NCBI RefSeq assembly: GCF_943169845.1
Contig: NZ_CALPBW010000001.1
Coordinates: 62,001-126,000 of the forward strand
Direction: 5' to 3'
DNA length: 64,000 nucleotides
From: Peptoniphilus rachelemmaiella
Lineage (GTDB): Bacteria; Bacillota; Clostridia; Tissierellales; Peptoniphilaceae
The notes below the pieces were generated by a model that did no database searches, was not told the origin of the DNA, and saw only the letters and a list, made by a program, of their open reading frames with translations. Position numbers and translations under genes: made by a program. Each line of letters begins with the position of its first letter. Positions within the stretch are counted from its first letter, which is position 1. Below, piece after piece: positions 56,424 to 63,870 of this stretch.

Positions 56424-57399
56424 ATTGGATCCGCCGAAATTGGATTTAGGGGATACGCCCATTGAAAATATTTTTTTAAACGATTACATGCCCCAGGCCG
56501 ACGGGGATTTCGTGAAGGTCTATTTGGCCGGGCTGCAGCTGGCTTCAAACGGTGGCGAGGGAGACCACAAGGCGTTGGCCGATCGCCTGAATCTCTTGGA
56601 GACGGACGTGAAGCGGGCCTGGGATTATTGGGAATCGGAAGGCATTGTGGAGAAGATCTACGAAGGGGAAAGCTACGGCATTCGCTTTTTACGTCTGAAG
56701 GAGCTTTACACGAAAGAGGTCTACAGCCCCGAGGACAAGAAGAGTGATTTCGTGCGCCGGCTGGAGGACACGGAGATCGCCAATCTTTTTTCCAAGGTGG
56801 AATATTACATGCGCAAGCAGGTGCCCTATCAGCAAAAGCTGGACATCGCCGCCTGGCGCGAGGTGTACAACATGACGCCGGAGATGATTTTGGAGGCTTT
56901 TCGCTACGGCACCGAGGAGAAAAACAAGCGCTCTGTCCCCTACATCGAGGGGATTGTGCGGAATTGGGCCGACGCCAATGTGCGCACCCCCGAGGCTTTG
57001 GCGGAAAATTTCCGCACCCACGATGGGGCCTACTACCGCTACCGCCACTTGCTTCAATTGATGGGCTTATCCGATAAGCCCTACATTCGCGGTGAGTCCG
57101 ACGCCGTGGCCTCCTATGCCGAGGAAATGGACTTCGCCCTGTTGGAAGAGGCGGCGAAACGCACCGGGGGCATCGGAAAGCCCAACTGGCGGTATTTTGA
57201 AAGCATTCTCGCCGCGTGGAAGGCGAAGGGCATTAAAAAGCCCGAGGATCTTTCCAAGGATCAAAAGCCCAAGGTGCTTCGCGGCCATCGAACCCAGCCC
57301 ATGGCGGGCTCGGCCACGGCCAAATACAGCGCCGACGCCTTGGAAAAAATGGCGCAAAGGAAGCGCCGGCAATTTATAGAGGGGAAAGGACAGAAATAG
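56413..57399 (+). CDS. DnaD-domain replication initiation protein
   Basis: 328 aa from GTG 56413 with AGGTGG just upstream, inside the end of the GNAT gene. Residues ~15-100 are a winged-helix N-terminal domain (DYMPQADGDFVKVYLAGLQL, then KALADRLNLLETDVKRAWDYWESEGIV). Residues ~125-195 are a DnaD/DnaB C-terminal domain (PYQQKLDIAAWREVYNMTPEMILEAF then YIEGIVRNWAD). A second DnaD_2-like region lies at ~205-280. It helps load the replicative helicase at origin or restart sites. The dnaI-like gene starts at the next base, so the two act together. Confidence 0.9.
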   Translation: MEFKLDPPKLDLGDTPIENIFLNDYMPQADGDFVKVYLAGLQLASNGGEGDHKALADRLNLLETDVKRAWDYWESEGIVEKIYEGESYGIRFLRLKELYTKEVYSPEDKKSDFVRRLEDTEIANLFSKVEYYMRKQVPYQQKLDIAAWREVYNMTPEMILEAFRYGTEEKNKRSVPYIEGIVRNWADANVRTPEALAENFRTHDGAYYRYRHLLQLMGLSDKPYIRGESDAVASYAEEMDFALLEEAAKRTGGIGKPNWRYFESILAAWKAKGIKKPEDLSKDQKPKVLRGHRTQPMAGSATAKYSADALEKMAQRKRRQFIEGKGQK

Positions 57400-58377
57400 A
57401 TGGCATCCATCTTCGATAAAATTCGGGCGGATTACGACGCCCTCAGGCGAGCAAATGAACAGACCCTCCGCGAGCGCCGGGAGGAAGCCTACGCCATGGC
57501 GCCGGGGCTTGAGGCGGTGGAAGAAAACATCCGCGCCCTGGGCTTTGAAGCGGCCAAGGCCACCCTCGTGAGCGGCGATGCGTCTGTGGCCGATGCGGCC
57601 GTGAAGGAGCTCAAAACCTACGAAGCCATGGCACGGGCCATGCTTGTGGAGGCGGGGCTTCCGGCGAATTACCTGGATCCCGTCTACCGATGCGGCCAAT
57701 GCAAGGACACGGGCTATTTGGAAAACGGCCTGCGCTGCAGCTGCATGAACCGGCGGATCACCGCCTATCTGCACCGCTCCAGCCACATCGAGCGGCAGAT
57801 CGAAAAAAACAACTTCGGCAACTTTCGCCTGGACATTTACTCCGACCTGCCCTTTGCCGACGAGGGCATTTCCCCGCGGCAAAACATGGAAGAGATTCTC
57901 GCCGTGGCGGAAAACTTCATCGCCACCTTCGACGAGGCCAACGACATGAATCTGCTCCTCTACGGGCCCACGGGCTTGGGCAAGACCTTTCTTTCCCACG
58001 CTGTCGCCGCCGAGCTTATGGCGGCGGGAAAATCCGTGGTCTACGAAACCGCCTTCGGTATGGTGCGCATCTTCGAAGAAAAAACCTTTAATCGGGATGC
58101 GACAGACGAAGTGAAAATGGCCTACGACAGCTTATTTTCCGCGGATCTTTTGATTATCGACGATTTGGGCACCGAGCTCACCAATTCCTTCACCAATTCC
58201 CAACTCTTTAACATCGTCAACAGCCGCATGATCGACGGCAAAAAAATGATCATCAGCACCAATCTGAGCCCGAGAGAACTCTCCGCCGTCTACGGCGACC
58301 GAATCTTCAGCCGCATCTTCCATAAATTTGTACCCATGGCCTTTTTCGGGAAAGATTTACGTTGGGAAGCTGAATAA
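57400..58377 (+). CDS. dnaI: Helicase loader DnaI/DnaC-like AAA+ ATPase
   Basis: 325 aa. The N-terminal helical domain includes a zinc-site-like Cys cluster (CGQCKDTGYLENGLRCSC, ~101-118). The AAA+ domain has Walker A GPTGLGKT (189-196), Walker B LLIIDDLG and the sensor region STNLSP. This is the Firmicutes helicase loader that opens the DnaB-type helicase ring onto DNA. ATG 57400 directly follows the dnaD-like stop, with GAGGGGAAAGGA upstream. Its stop codon lies within a large nested inverted repeat. Confidence 0.93.
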   Translation: MASIFDKIRADYDALRRANEQTLRERREEAYAMAPGLEAVEENIRALGFEAAKATLVSGDASVADAAVKELKTYEAMARAMLVEAGLPANYLDPVYRCGQCKDTGYLENGLRCSCMNRRITAYLHRSSHIERQIEKNNFGNFRLDIYSDLPFADEGISPRQNMEEILAVAENFIATFDEANDMNLLLYGPTGLGKTFLSHAVAAELMAAGKSVVYETAFGMVRIFEEKTFNRDATDEVKMAYDSLFSADLLIIDDLGTELTNSFTNSQLFNIVNSRMIDGKKMIISTNLSPRELSAVYGDRIFSRIFHKFVPMAFFGKDLRWEAE

Positions 58378-58428
58378 AGCCACTTGCGAGTCGCTTTATT
58401 CAGCGAGCTACGCATAGCGAACGTAAAT
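58355..58428. repeat. Nested inverted repeat spanning the dnaI stop codon
   Basis: Outer arms ATTTACGTT (58355-58363) and AACGTAAAT (58420-58428). Inner 12-bp perfect arms GCTGAATAAAGC (58369-58380) and GCTTTATTCAGC (58393-58404) with a 12-base loop. There is no T-run, so it is not an ordinary terminator. Confidence 0.7.
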
Positions 58429-58479
58429 GAATTCAAGTTACTTTCTTACTTAAAAATTGATTCCTACATGGCTCTGAGA

Positions 58480-58530
58480 CCAGGGGAAGGGCCTAGGGCG
58501 TTGCGATTCGCCCTCTGGCCCTTCCCCTGG
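58480..58530. repeat. Large GC-rich hairpin
   Basis: 14-bp perfect outer stem (58480-58493 with 58517-58530) and a second 5-bp stem (58496-58500 with 58509-58513) around an 8-base loop. Confidence 0.75.
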
Positions 58531-58761
58531 ACCCCATCCCCCTCCACCCTAACGCTTTTCTAATGTGCGAAGCCCTGGCGGGCTTCGATTCCTATTGGGC
58601 TGTGTCGCCAACGTGAGAAAGTGAATTAGGCAAAGAATTCTTATTAGCGAAAAAGAAACGTCGCCCGACACACATTCTTCAGTCCGCGGCACGCCCAAAT
58701 AGCAGAAAATGCCGCAGGCATTTTCATACAGCTTAAACGCGGCCAAAAAAGGGGTGGGGGC

Positions 58762-58817
58762 CCCGGGGGCGGGGAAAATGCGGCCTTCCGCTCTGAGCTC
58801 TTTTCCCTGCCCCCGGG
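58762..58817. repeat. 17-bp inverted repeat with G/C runs
   Basis: Arms 58762-58778 and 58801-58817 pair over 17 bases with one G-T pair; the loop is 22 bases. Confidence 0.75.
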
Positions 58818-59099
58818 TCTCGAAACCATGGAAAAATGCTGTTTAAACGAAATAGAAAACTTGATTCCACAACGTAAGCTTTGCAATTTAAATTAGGTGC
58901 CTCGCTCGAACTAACGCCCTTTTTCCCTCCCCCGGGACCGGTGGATGAAGACATAGTGTGAAAAAATAAAAGGAGATCATGCACATGTAGTGCGCTATCA
59001 AAAGCAAAGGATAAAAGATGGGCGAATAGAAAAAATCATGTGAGAATGTCGGCAAAATAATTCCGGGGGCTCAGGGGAGAATCTCCCTGCCTTCCTCCC

Positions 59100-59128
59100 T
59101 TGAGAAATCGTTTTATATCCACTATAAT
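59100..59128 (+). promoter_or_regulatory. Promoter of the aminotransferase gene
   Basis: TTGAGA (59100-59105), a 17-base spacer, TATAAT (59123-59128). The start codon follows 33 bases later with GAGAGGAG. Confidence 0.85.
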
Positions 59129-59161
59129 GAAGATAGTCATAGAGAAAGAGAGGAGACTATT

Positions 59162-60352
59162 ATGAAATTATCCAATCGTATCGAGTCCATGCCCTATAGT
59201 GCCATTCGTAAACTGACCCCCTACGCCAACAAGGCGAAAGAAGCGGGCAAAAAAGTTTATCACCTGAACATCGGTGCACCGGACGTTGAAACCCCGCAAG
59301 AATTCTTCGATGCCATTAAAAACATCGACATGAAAGTATTAAGCTATGCACCCTCTCCGGGGCTTCCCGAACTTCGTGAAGGCATGGCAAAATACTACCA
59401 ACGCAGAGACACCCCCATGACCGCCGATGACATCGTCGTCACCGCAGGCGGCTCCGAAGCCCTTCTTTTCACCCTGCTCGCCATTACCGACGTAGGCGAT
59501 GAAATCCTTACCTGCGAACCCTACTACACCAACTACCTTTCTTACTTCATCGAAACTTCCACCACGGTAACCACCTTCCCCACCGTCGTAGAAAACGACT
59601 TCCACCTCCCCTCGAGAGAAGTCATCGAATCGAAGATTACCGACAAAACCAAAGCCATCCTCTTGGCCAACCCCGGCAACCCCACCGGTGCCGTCTACAC
59701 CCAAGAAGAAATCGAAATGATCGCCGACATCGCCATTGATCACAACCTTTGGATCATTGCTGAAGAACTTTACCGCGAATTCATTTTCGACGGCAAAAAA
59801 TTCCACAGCTTCGGTACCATCGAACGCATCCAAGACCGCTTGATCCTTCAAGACTCCATCTCCAAACGCTTCAGCGGTTGCGGCGCTCGTATCGGTAACC
59901 TGGCCTGCATGAACAAAGATTTCATCGCCGCCGCCAACAAACTGGCCACCGCGCGTTTGGCCTGCCCCACCGTGGACATGATCGGTGCCGCAGCCCTCTA
60001 TGAAATCGACGATTCCTACCTGGATCAAATCTCCGAAATCTATCAAGAACGCCGCGACGTCATCGTCGAAGAATTAAACAAAATCGACGGCGTGAAATGC
60101 AACATGGCCGGCGGCGCCTTCTACACCGTAGCCGACCTGCCCGTTGACGATGCCGAAGACTTCTGCCGCTGGTTGCTTGAAGAATTCGACGTCGACGGTG
60201 AAACCTTAATGATGGCTCCCGCCGCAGGTTTCTATGAACACAGCGAAGACTACATGAGCCAAGTTCGTTTGGCCTACGTATTAAACGTCGACGCTTTGAG
60301 AAAAGCCATGCACATCCTCGACGAAGGCTTAAAAGCCTACAAAGCGAGATAA
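59162..60352 (+). CDS. PLP-dependent class I/II aminotransferase
   Basis: 396 aa, typical fold-type I aspartate-aminotransferase-like enzyme. Substrate and cofactor elements are in order: NIGAPDVETP near residue 38, SYAPSPGLPELREGMAKYY, TAGGSEALLFTL, NPGNPTGAVY (~170), and the PLP Lys235 in DSISKRFSGCGARIG. The C-terminal Arg expected to bind the substrate carboxylate lies in SQVRLAYV. It moves amino groups between an amino acid and a 2-oxo acid; the exact substrates are not readable. It is monocistronic with its own promoter and terminator. Confidence 0.93.
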   Translation: MKLSNRIESMPYSAIRKLTPYANKAKEAGKKVYHLNIGAPDVETPQEFFDAIKNIDMKVLSYAPSPGLPELREGMAKYYQRRDTPMTADDIVVTAGGSEALLFTLLAITDVGDEILTCEPYYTNYLSYFIETSTTVTTFPTVVENDFHLPSREVIESKITDKTKAILLANPGNPTGAVYTQEEIEMIADIAIDHNLWIIAEELYREFIFDGKKFHSFGTIERIQDRLILQDSISKRFSGCGARIGNLACMNKDFIAAANKLATARLACPTVDMIGAAALYEIDDSYLDQISEIYQERRDVIVEELNKIDGVKCNMAGGAFYTVADLPVDDAEDFCRWLLEEFDVDGETLMMAPAAGFYEHSEDYMSQVRLAYVLNVDALRKAMHILDEGLKAYKAR

Positions 60353-60360
60353 GAAAAACC

Positions 60361-60402
60361 ATAAGAACCACGGGTGAAATCCTCCGTGGTTCTTATTTTT
60401 TT
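60361..60402 (+). terminator. Terminator of the aminotransferase gene
   Basis: 13-bp perfect stem (60361-60373 with 60383-60395), followed by seven T. Confidence 0.92.
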
Positions 60403-60435
60403 ACATAGATTATCCTGCGCCGATGTGGGAAGGAT

Positions 60436-60634
60436 AAAAAAGGCCACAGAAAAAATCTGTGGTCTTTTTCTGTGCTGGCCTTTACGACTTCACTTCCACG
60501 GTGCTCACGTAGTTTGCCTTATTGCCTTTTTGCCGCATAATGGGCACGTTTCTGGTTTTGTGGCGTTTGGTGATGCCCAGGGCGCCGTCGAAGGTGTTGA
60601 AGCGGCGGAGGTAGCGGGCCATGGCGTCTCGATC
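60436..60634. repeat. Copy of the 3' end and terminator of the binding-protein gene
   Basis: Direct repeat of 63673-63870, about 199 bases, with roughly six substitutions and one indel by eye. It contains the terminator hairpin (CCACAGA/TCTGTGG) and the last ~50 codons of the gene. Confidence 0.9.
60482..60634 (-). pseudogene. 3' fragment of a branched-chain amino acid binding-protein gene
   Basis: On the minus strand it encodes RDAMARYLRRFNTFDGALG and continues to STVEVKS and TAA (60482-60484), nearly identical to the C-terminus of the gene at 63718. Homology stops at about 60634; upstream residues in the same frame are unrelated. There is no start or ribosome binding site, so it is dead. 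Confidence 0.88.
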
Positions 60635-60636
60635 GA

Positions 60637-60766
60637 TTTCTTTAAACGAGGGCTGATTACGGAGGCCGAGGGAAACGCTATTTGGCAGGCTATGTTGAAT
60701 AAGCGCAGACAGATCGGCGCGCGGTCCTTTACGGAATATCTTAAAAATACTAAGAGAGCGAAGTGA
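60637..60766 (+). pseudogene. 3' remnant of an unidentified gene
   Basis: A plus-strand frame abutting the binding-protein fragment reads GLITEAEGNAIWQAMLNKRR and continues to EYLKNTKRAK and TGA 60764-60766. It has the look of a true C-terminus (balanced composition, basic end) but no start. I do not recognise the family. It faces away from the fragment to its left, marking a rearrangement joint near 60635. Confidence 0.45.
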
Positions 60767-60827
60767 CAAACGCACAATAGATGAAATCGCCTCGTCCATG
60801 TAAATCAAGCCAAAAAGGAGGGGAAGC

Positions 60828-61004
60828 GTGGCGACAAAAAGTTTTTTAAAGTCGGTGGCAGTTCGAAAACAAAAGTAAAAAAGAGTTATTGCCCGCGCCA
60901 TGGCACAAACCGAAGCCTATGCAAAGAGCACGCCTTCCAAAGAAGAGCCTGCACGAATTCTTTATAGAAATGAGATAAAGCAGGTTTTTGCGAAAAAAGA
61001 ATAG
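60828..61004 (+). pseudogene. Small gene interrupted by an in-frame stop
   Basis: AAAAAGGAGGGG precedes GTG 60828. The frame encodes MATKSFLKSVAVRKQK, then TAA (60876-60878), then continues in the same frame for 41 codons (KRVIARAMAQTEAYAKS to EIKQVFAKKE) to TAG 61002-61004. Composition and the basic end resemble small conserved proteins of Gram-positives starting MATKSFLK, as I remember them. One base change would restore a 58-aa protein. Confidence 0.5.
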
Positions 61005-61063
61005 GAGACGGTTGCGAAAGTCATAAGGCTTCCTCTCGACCGCCGATAGGGCAGACATCTTCG

Positions 61064-61103
61064 GAAATCAAATCTCCCTCGAATTCGAGGGGGATTTGAT
61101 TTC
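61064..61103. repeat. 40-bp near-perfect palindrome
   Basis: Centred on GAATTC at 61081-61086. The two 20-base arms pair completely apart from one G-T pair (61074 with 61093). There is no T-run after it. Confidence 0.8.
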
Positions 61104-61210
61104 TGTGGGCCGGGTTTCAAAAAACAACCCACATCAGCTTTGCCCTTTGTCATGCAAAGATAAAAAGTGTGCGAAGAAAAATAAAAACAACAAATCCTCT
61201 CTCTTTTCCA

Positions 61211-61239
61211 TTGACTCCCATTATCATTCATATTATGAT
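61211..61239 (+). promoter_or_regulatory. Promoter of the SLH peptidase-like gene with overlapping dyad
   Basis: TTGACT (61211-61216), a 17-base spacer, TATGAT (61234-61239). The dyad TTATCAT/ATGATAA overlaps the spacer and -10 and could be a repressor site. The leader to the start codon is about 120 bases. Confidence 0.6.
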
Positions 61240-61365
61240 AACTTTAGATGACGCGGAGGAGATCGTTTATCTACGCGGAAAACCATTTCCTCGGCGATCT
61301 TCGTCGTTCTCGCGGAGGATTTTTCTCTCTTCGCGGGTGTTATATGGTTTTAGAAAGGAGTTATT

Positions 61366-63654
61366 GTGAAAAAGAGGTATCTATCGGTCCTTCTGGCTCT
61401 GATCATGGTTTTTGCTCAGGTGCCGACGCTTGTGCGGGCGGAGGGCTTTAGCGATGTCAAGGGCCACTGGGCGGAGCGCACGATTGTGTGGGCCGCGAAG
61501 GAAGGGTATTTGAAGGGGTATCCCGACGGCACGTTTCGTCCCGATGCGCCGGTGAGCAATGCGGAGTATTACCGCATCGTCAATGAATTTACGCCGCAGC
61601 TTCACGATCCGGCGCTTTCGTCGAAGGATGTAAAGGTGAATTATTCGGACGTGAAGGAGGACGATTGGTTTTATGCCGAGGTAAAGAAGGGCGTACAGGC
61701 CGGTTACTTAGGATCGGGTGAAGGGCAAAGTCTGAAATCCGGTGAAAAGATCGAGCGTCAGGAAGCGGTGCGGATTTTCGCCGTCGTTCAAAAGTGGGAC
61801 GACGATGCGGAAGCGGCCCGTCAGTTTGCGGATTATGATTCCGTGAAGGAAGAGCTGCGGGGAGCCGTGGGCGCGTCGAAGACACATAATTTGATTCAAG
61901 GCTATCCCGACGGGACGTTCCGCCCCGAGGGCAGCATGACGCGGGCGGAAGTGGTGACGGTTCTGGCCAATCACTTGCATCCCGATTTGGGTCCGGAGCC
62001 CGCACCGTCGCCGTCGCCTTCCGGCAATTGGAATTGGAATTTCATCAATGAGCCGTCGAATTTCGGCAAGGGCTATCAGATTAATTCCGATGTCTTGCAG
62101 CGTGCGGCGAAGTTTTTCAATGGGACGGACGCCCAGGAAATCCGTCGGGCCATGCGGGGCGGCTGGGGCGGTTCCTGTTACGGCTTTACGGCGACGGCGG
62201 GCCTTTATAAGGAAGGCCGCTTGCCGGTGAATAATCTCAACGAGCCCGCGCGCTCGACGATCGGGGATTTGGAAGCGCAAAGTAATTACAAGGCGCAGTC
62301 GGTGATTAATCTGCATCAAAACATGCAAAGTACGCGTACGTTTCATAATAACCGCAACAACAACGGCATTGGCTGGCTTTGCCCTCGGATTAAGAGGAAT
62401 ACGCAGGATCTTTCGACTTACGCCGCGAATTTAAAGGCCATGGTGGATCAGGCGAAGGCGAAGAACACCACGGTGCAGTTGGCTTATTTCTGGGAAATGG
62501 GCGGCCGGAATGTGGGCCATGCCAATGCGATTTACGATTACGTTCAAGAGGGCAATGTGCTGCGCCTGAAGGTGTATGACCCGAATTACATCGGCTTGGA
62601 TCAAAAGGAAGTCGTGATCGATTTGGGCACGAACCGCATGGTCGCCAAGTCTGCGACGACGGCTTCCGGCGGGTCCGGGCGGATCATGGTGGCATATTCT
62701 TATGCCTTCCCCACGAACACGATTATGAAGGGGGCAAATCCTACGCCGACGAATACTCCCACGCAATTTATTGTCAAGGGTAAGCAAAAGGTTACCGTGA
62801 AGAGCGGTTCCGAATCCTGGGTACTGGATCCCAAGAAGGCCGAAGTGGTGCCGGATGAAGATACGTACATCTATACGGTACCGGCGAGGTCGGTGTATAA
62901 GGTGTATTCCTTTGCCGGAGGGAATATTGCCATTCGCGGCAAGGACTATTATTTAGCCTTTGAAACGGAGCGGCCTACCGCGTTGGATGCGGGCAAGGGC
63001 ACGTTCCACATGAAGGATCAGACGGGCAAGTATTGGGTGAGCATGGGTGAAGATGCGCCCAATAAGCTGTTTAAGTGGAATGCCGTGGAAGTGGAAGGCA
63101 GCGGCGAGCGGGATCTGTATTTGAATAAGGATCCCTTCGGCTATTCGCTTCGCGGCGAAAACTTAAAGGGCGCCCGCGTCACGGCCCTGGACAAGTTTGT
63201 GGCCAAGGAAAAAACCGTGGACCGGAAGGCCAAGGTCGTGCAAATTCGTCAGGACAACGATCAGTTGAAGTTTAAGTACGACGAGTTCGGCAAGTACGAT
63301 CAAAAGCCCGGCGAAGGCTTCGTGGGAAGCTGGATCGGCCACGATTATTTACGTAGAGTAAGCATTGGAGCGATTCACAATGTAGAAGCCACTTTCCGTA
63401 TTTCGAAAAACCCCGATGGGACGTATTTGGTGCGCAAAACCGGTCGTATCGTCGAAACGGGAGAATATTATGTAGGCGAGTACAGGAATGTACGCCTGAA
63501 TCCCTCCACCGGGGAATTGGAATTTCGGCGAAGCAATTACGTGAGCCTGGAAGGCATCTCCACTAGAGGGGCTGACAAGGGTCCGGAGCTGGAAAACGGA
63601 CGCTTGGTGATTCGTTATTCCGAAAACAAGGTTGCCGAATACACGCGCTATTAA
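61366..63654 (+). CDS. SLH-anchored protein with probable Cys-His-Asp peptidase-like domain
   Basis: 762 aa, GTG start 61366 after AAAGGAG. Signal peptide 1-25. Residues ~26-215 hold three SLH domains (GFSDVKGHWAERTIVWAAKEG; YSDVKEDDWFYAEVKKGVQAG; then IQGYPDGTFRPEGSMTRAE), so it is anchored at its N-terminus. A PSPSPSG linker follows (~217-224). Residues ~235-430 resemble a papain-fold cysteine peptidase: Cys271 in GGSCYGF, His385 in VGHANAIYDY and Asp405 in VYDPN are in the right order. The rest (~470-762) is beta-rich and unknown. This could be a surface protease or a transpeptidase-like enzyme; activity is inference. It lies between two copies of the binding-protein gene end. Confidence 0.75.
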   Translation: MKKRYLSVLLALIMVFAQVPTLVRAEGFSDVKGHWAERTIVWAAKEGYLKGYPDGTFRPDAPVSNAEYYRIVNEFTPQLHDPALSSKDVKVNYSDVKEDDWFYAEVKKGVQAGYLGSGEGQSLKSGEKIERQEAVRIFAVVQKWDDDAEAARQFADYDSVKEELRGAVGASKTHNLIQGYPDGTFRPEGSMTRAEVVTVLANHLHPDLGPEPAPSPSPSGNWNWNFINEPSNFGKGYQINSDVLQRAAKFFNGTDAQEIRRAMRGGWGGSCYGFTATAGLYKEGRLPVNNLNEPARSTIGDLEAQSNYKAQSVINLHQNMQSTRTFHNNRNNNGIGWLCPRIKRNTQDLSTYAANLKAMVDQAKAKNTTVQLAYFWEMGGRNVGHANAIYDYVQEGNVLRLKVYDPNYIGLDQKEVVIDLGTNRMVAKSATTASGGSGRIMVAYSYAFPTNTIMKGANPTPTNTPTQFIVKGKQKVTVKSGSESWVLDPKKAEVVPDEDTYIYTVPARSVYKVYSFAGGNIAIRGKDYYLAFETERPTALDAGKGTFHMKDQTGKYWVSMGEDAPNKLFKWNAVEVEGSGERDLYLNKDPFGYSLRGENLKGARVTALDKFVAKEKTVDRKAKVVQIRQDNDQLKFKYDEFGKYDQKPGEGFVGSWIGHDYLRRVSIGAIHNVEATFRISKNPDGTYLVRKTGRIVETGEYYVGEYRNVRLNPSTGELEFRRSNYVSLEGISTRGADKGPELENGRLVIRYSENKVAEYTRY

Positions 63655-63672
63655 GTCCCTTTGTATGACATG

Positions 63673-63705
63673 AAAAAAGACCACAGAAAAATCTGTGGTC
63701 TTTTT
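63673..63705. terminator. Bidirectional terminator between the SLH gene and the binding-protein gene
   Basis: Stem ACCACAGA/TCTGTGGT around AAAA, with A-run before and T-run after, serving both converging genes. A copy lies at 60436-60468. Confidence 0.88.
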
Positions 63706-63870
63706 ATGTGCCGGCCTTTACGATTTCACTTCCACGGTGCTCACGTAGTTTGCCTTATTGCCTTTTTGCCGCATAATGGGCACGTTTCTGGTCTTGTGGC
63801 GTTTGGTGATGCCCAGGGCGCCGTCGAAGGTGTTGAGGCGGCGGAGGTAGCGGGCCATGGCGTCTCGATC
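63673..63870. repeat. Right copy of the ~200-bp direct repeat
   Basis: Matches 60436-60634 and includes the terminator and the last ~50 codons of the binding-protein gene. The two copies are 3.2 kb apart in the same orientation. Confidence 0.9.

Larger units (their letters stand above)
58378..59099. other. Hairpin-rich non-coding region between dnaI and the aminotransferase
   Basis: About 720 bases without a credible gene. It holds several long hairpins, listed separately or here: CGAAGCCC/GGGCTTCG (58568-58587) and GAAAATGCC/GGCATTTTC (58705-58725), plus two larger ones. G-runs and C-runs are frequent. No T-runs follow the stems. It could hold a structured RNA or be decayed mobile or palindromic repeat DNA. 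Confidence 0.5.
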
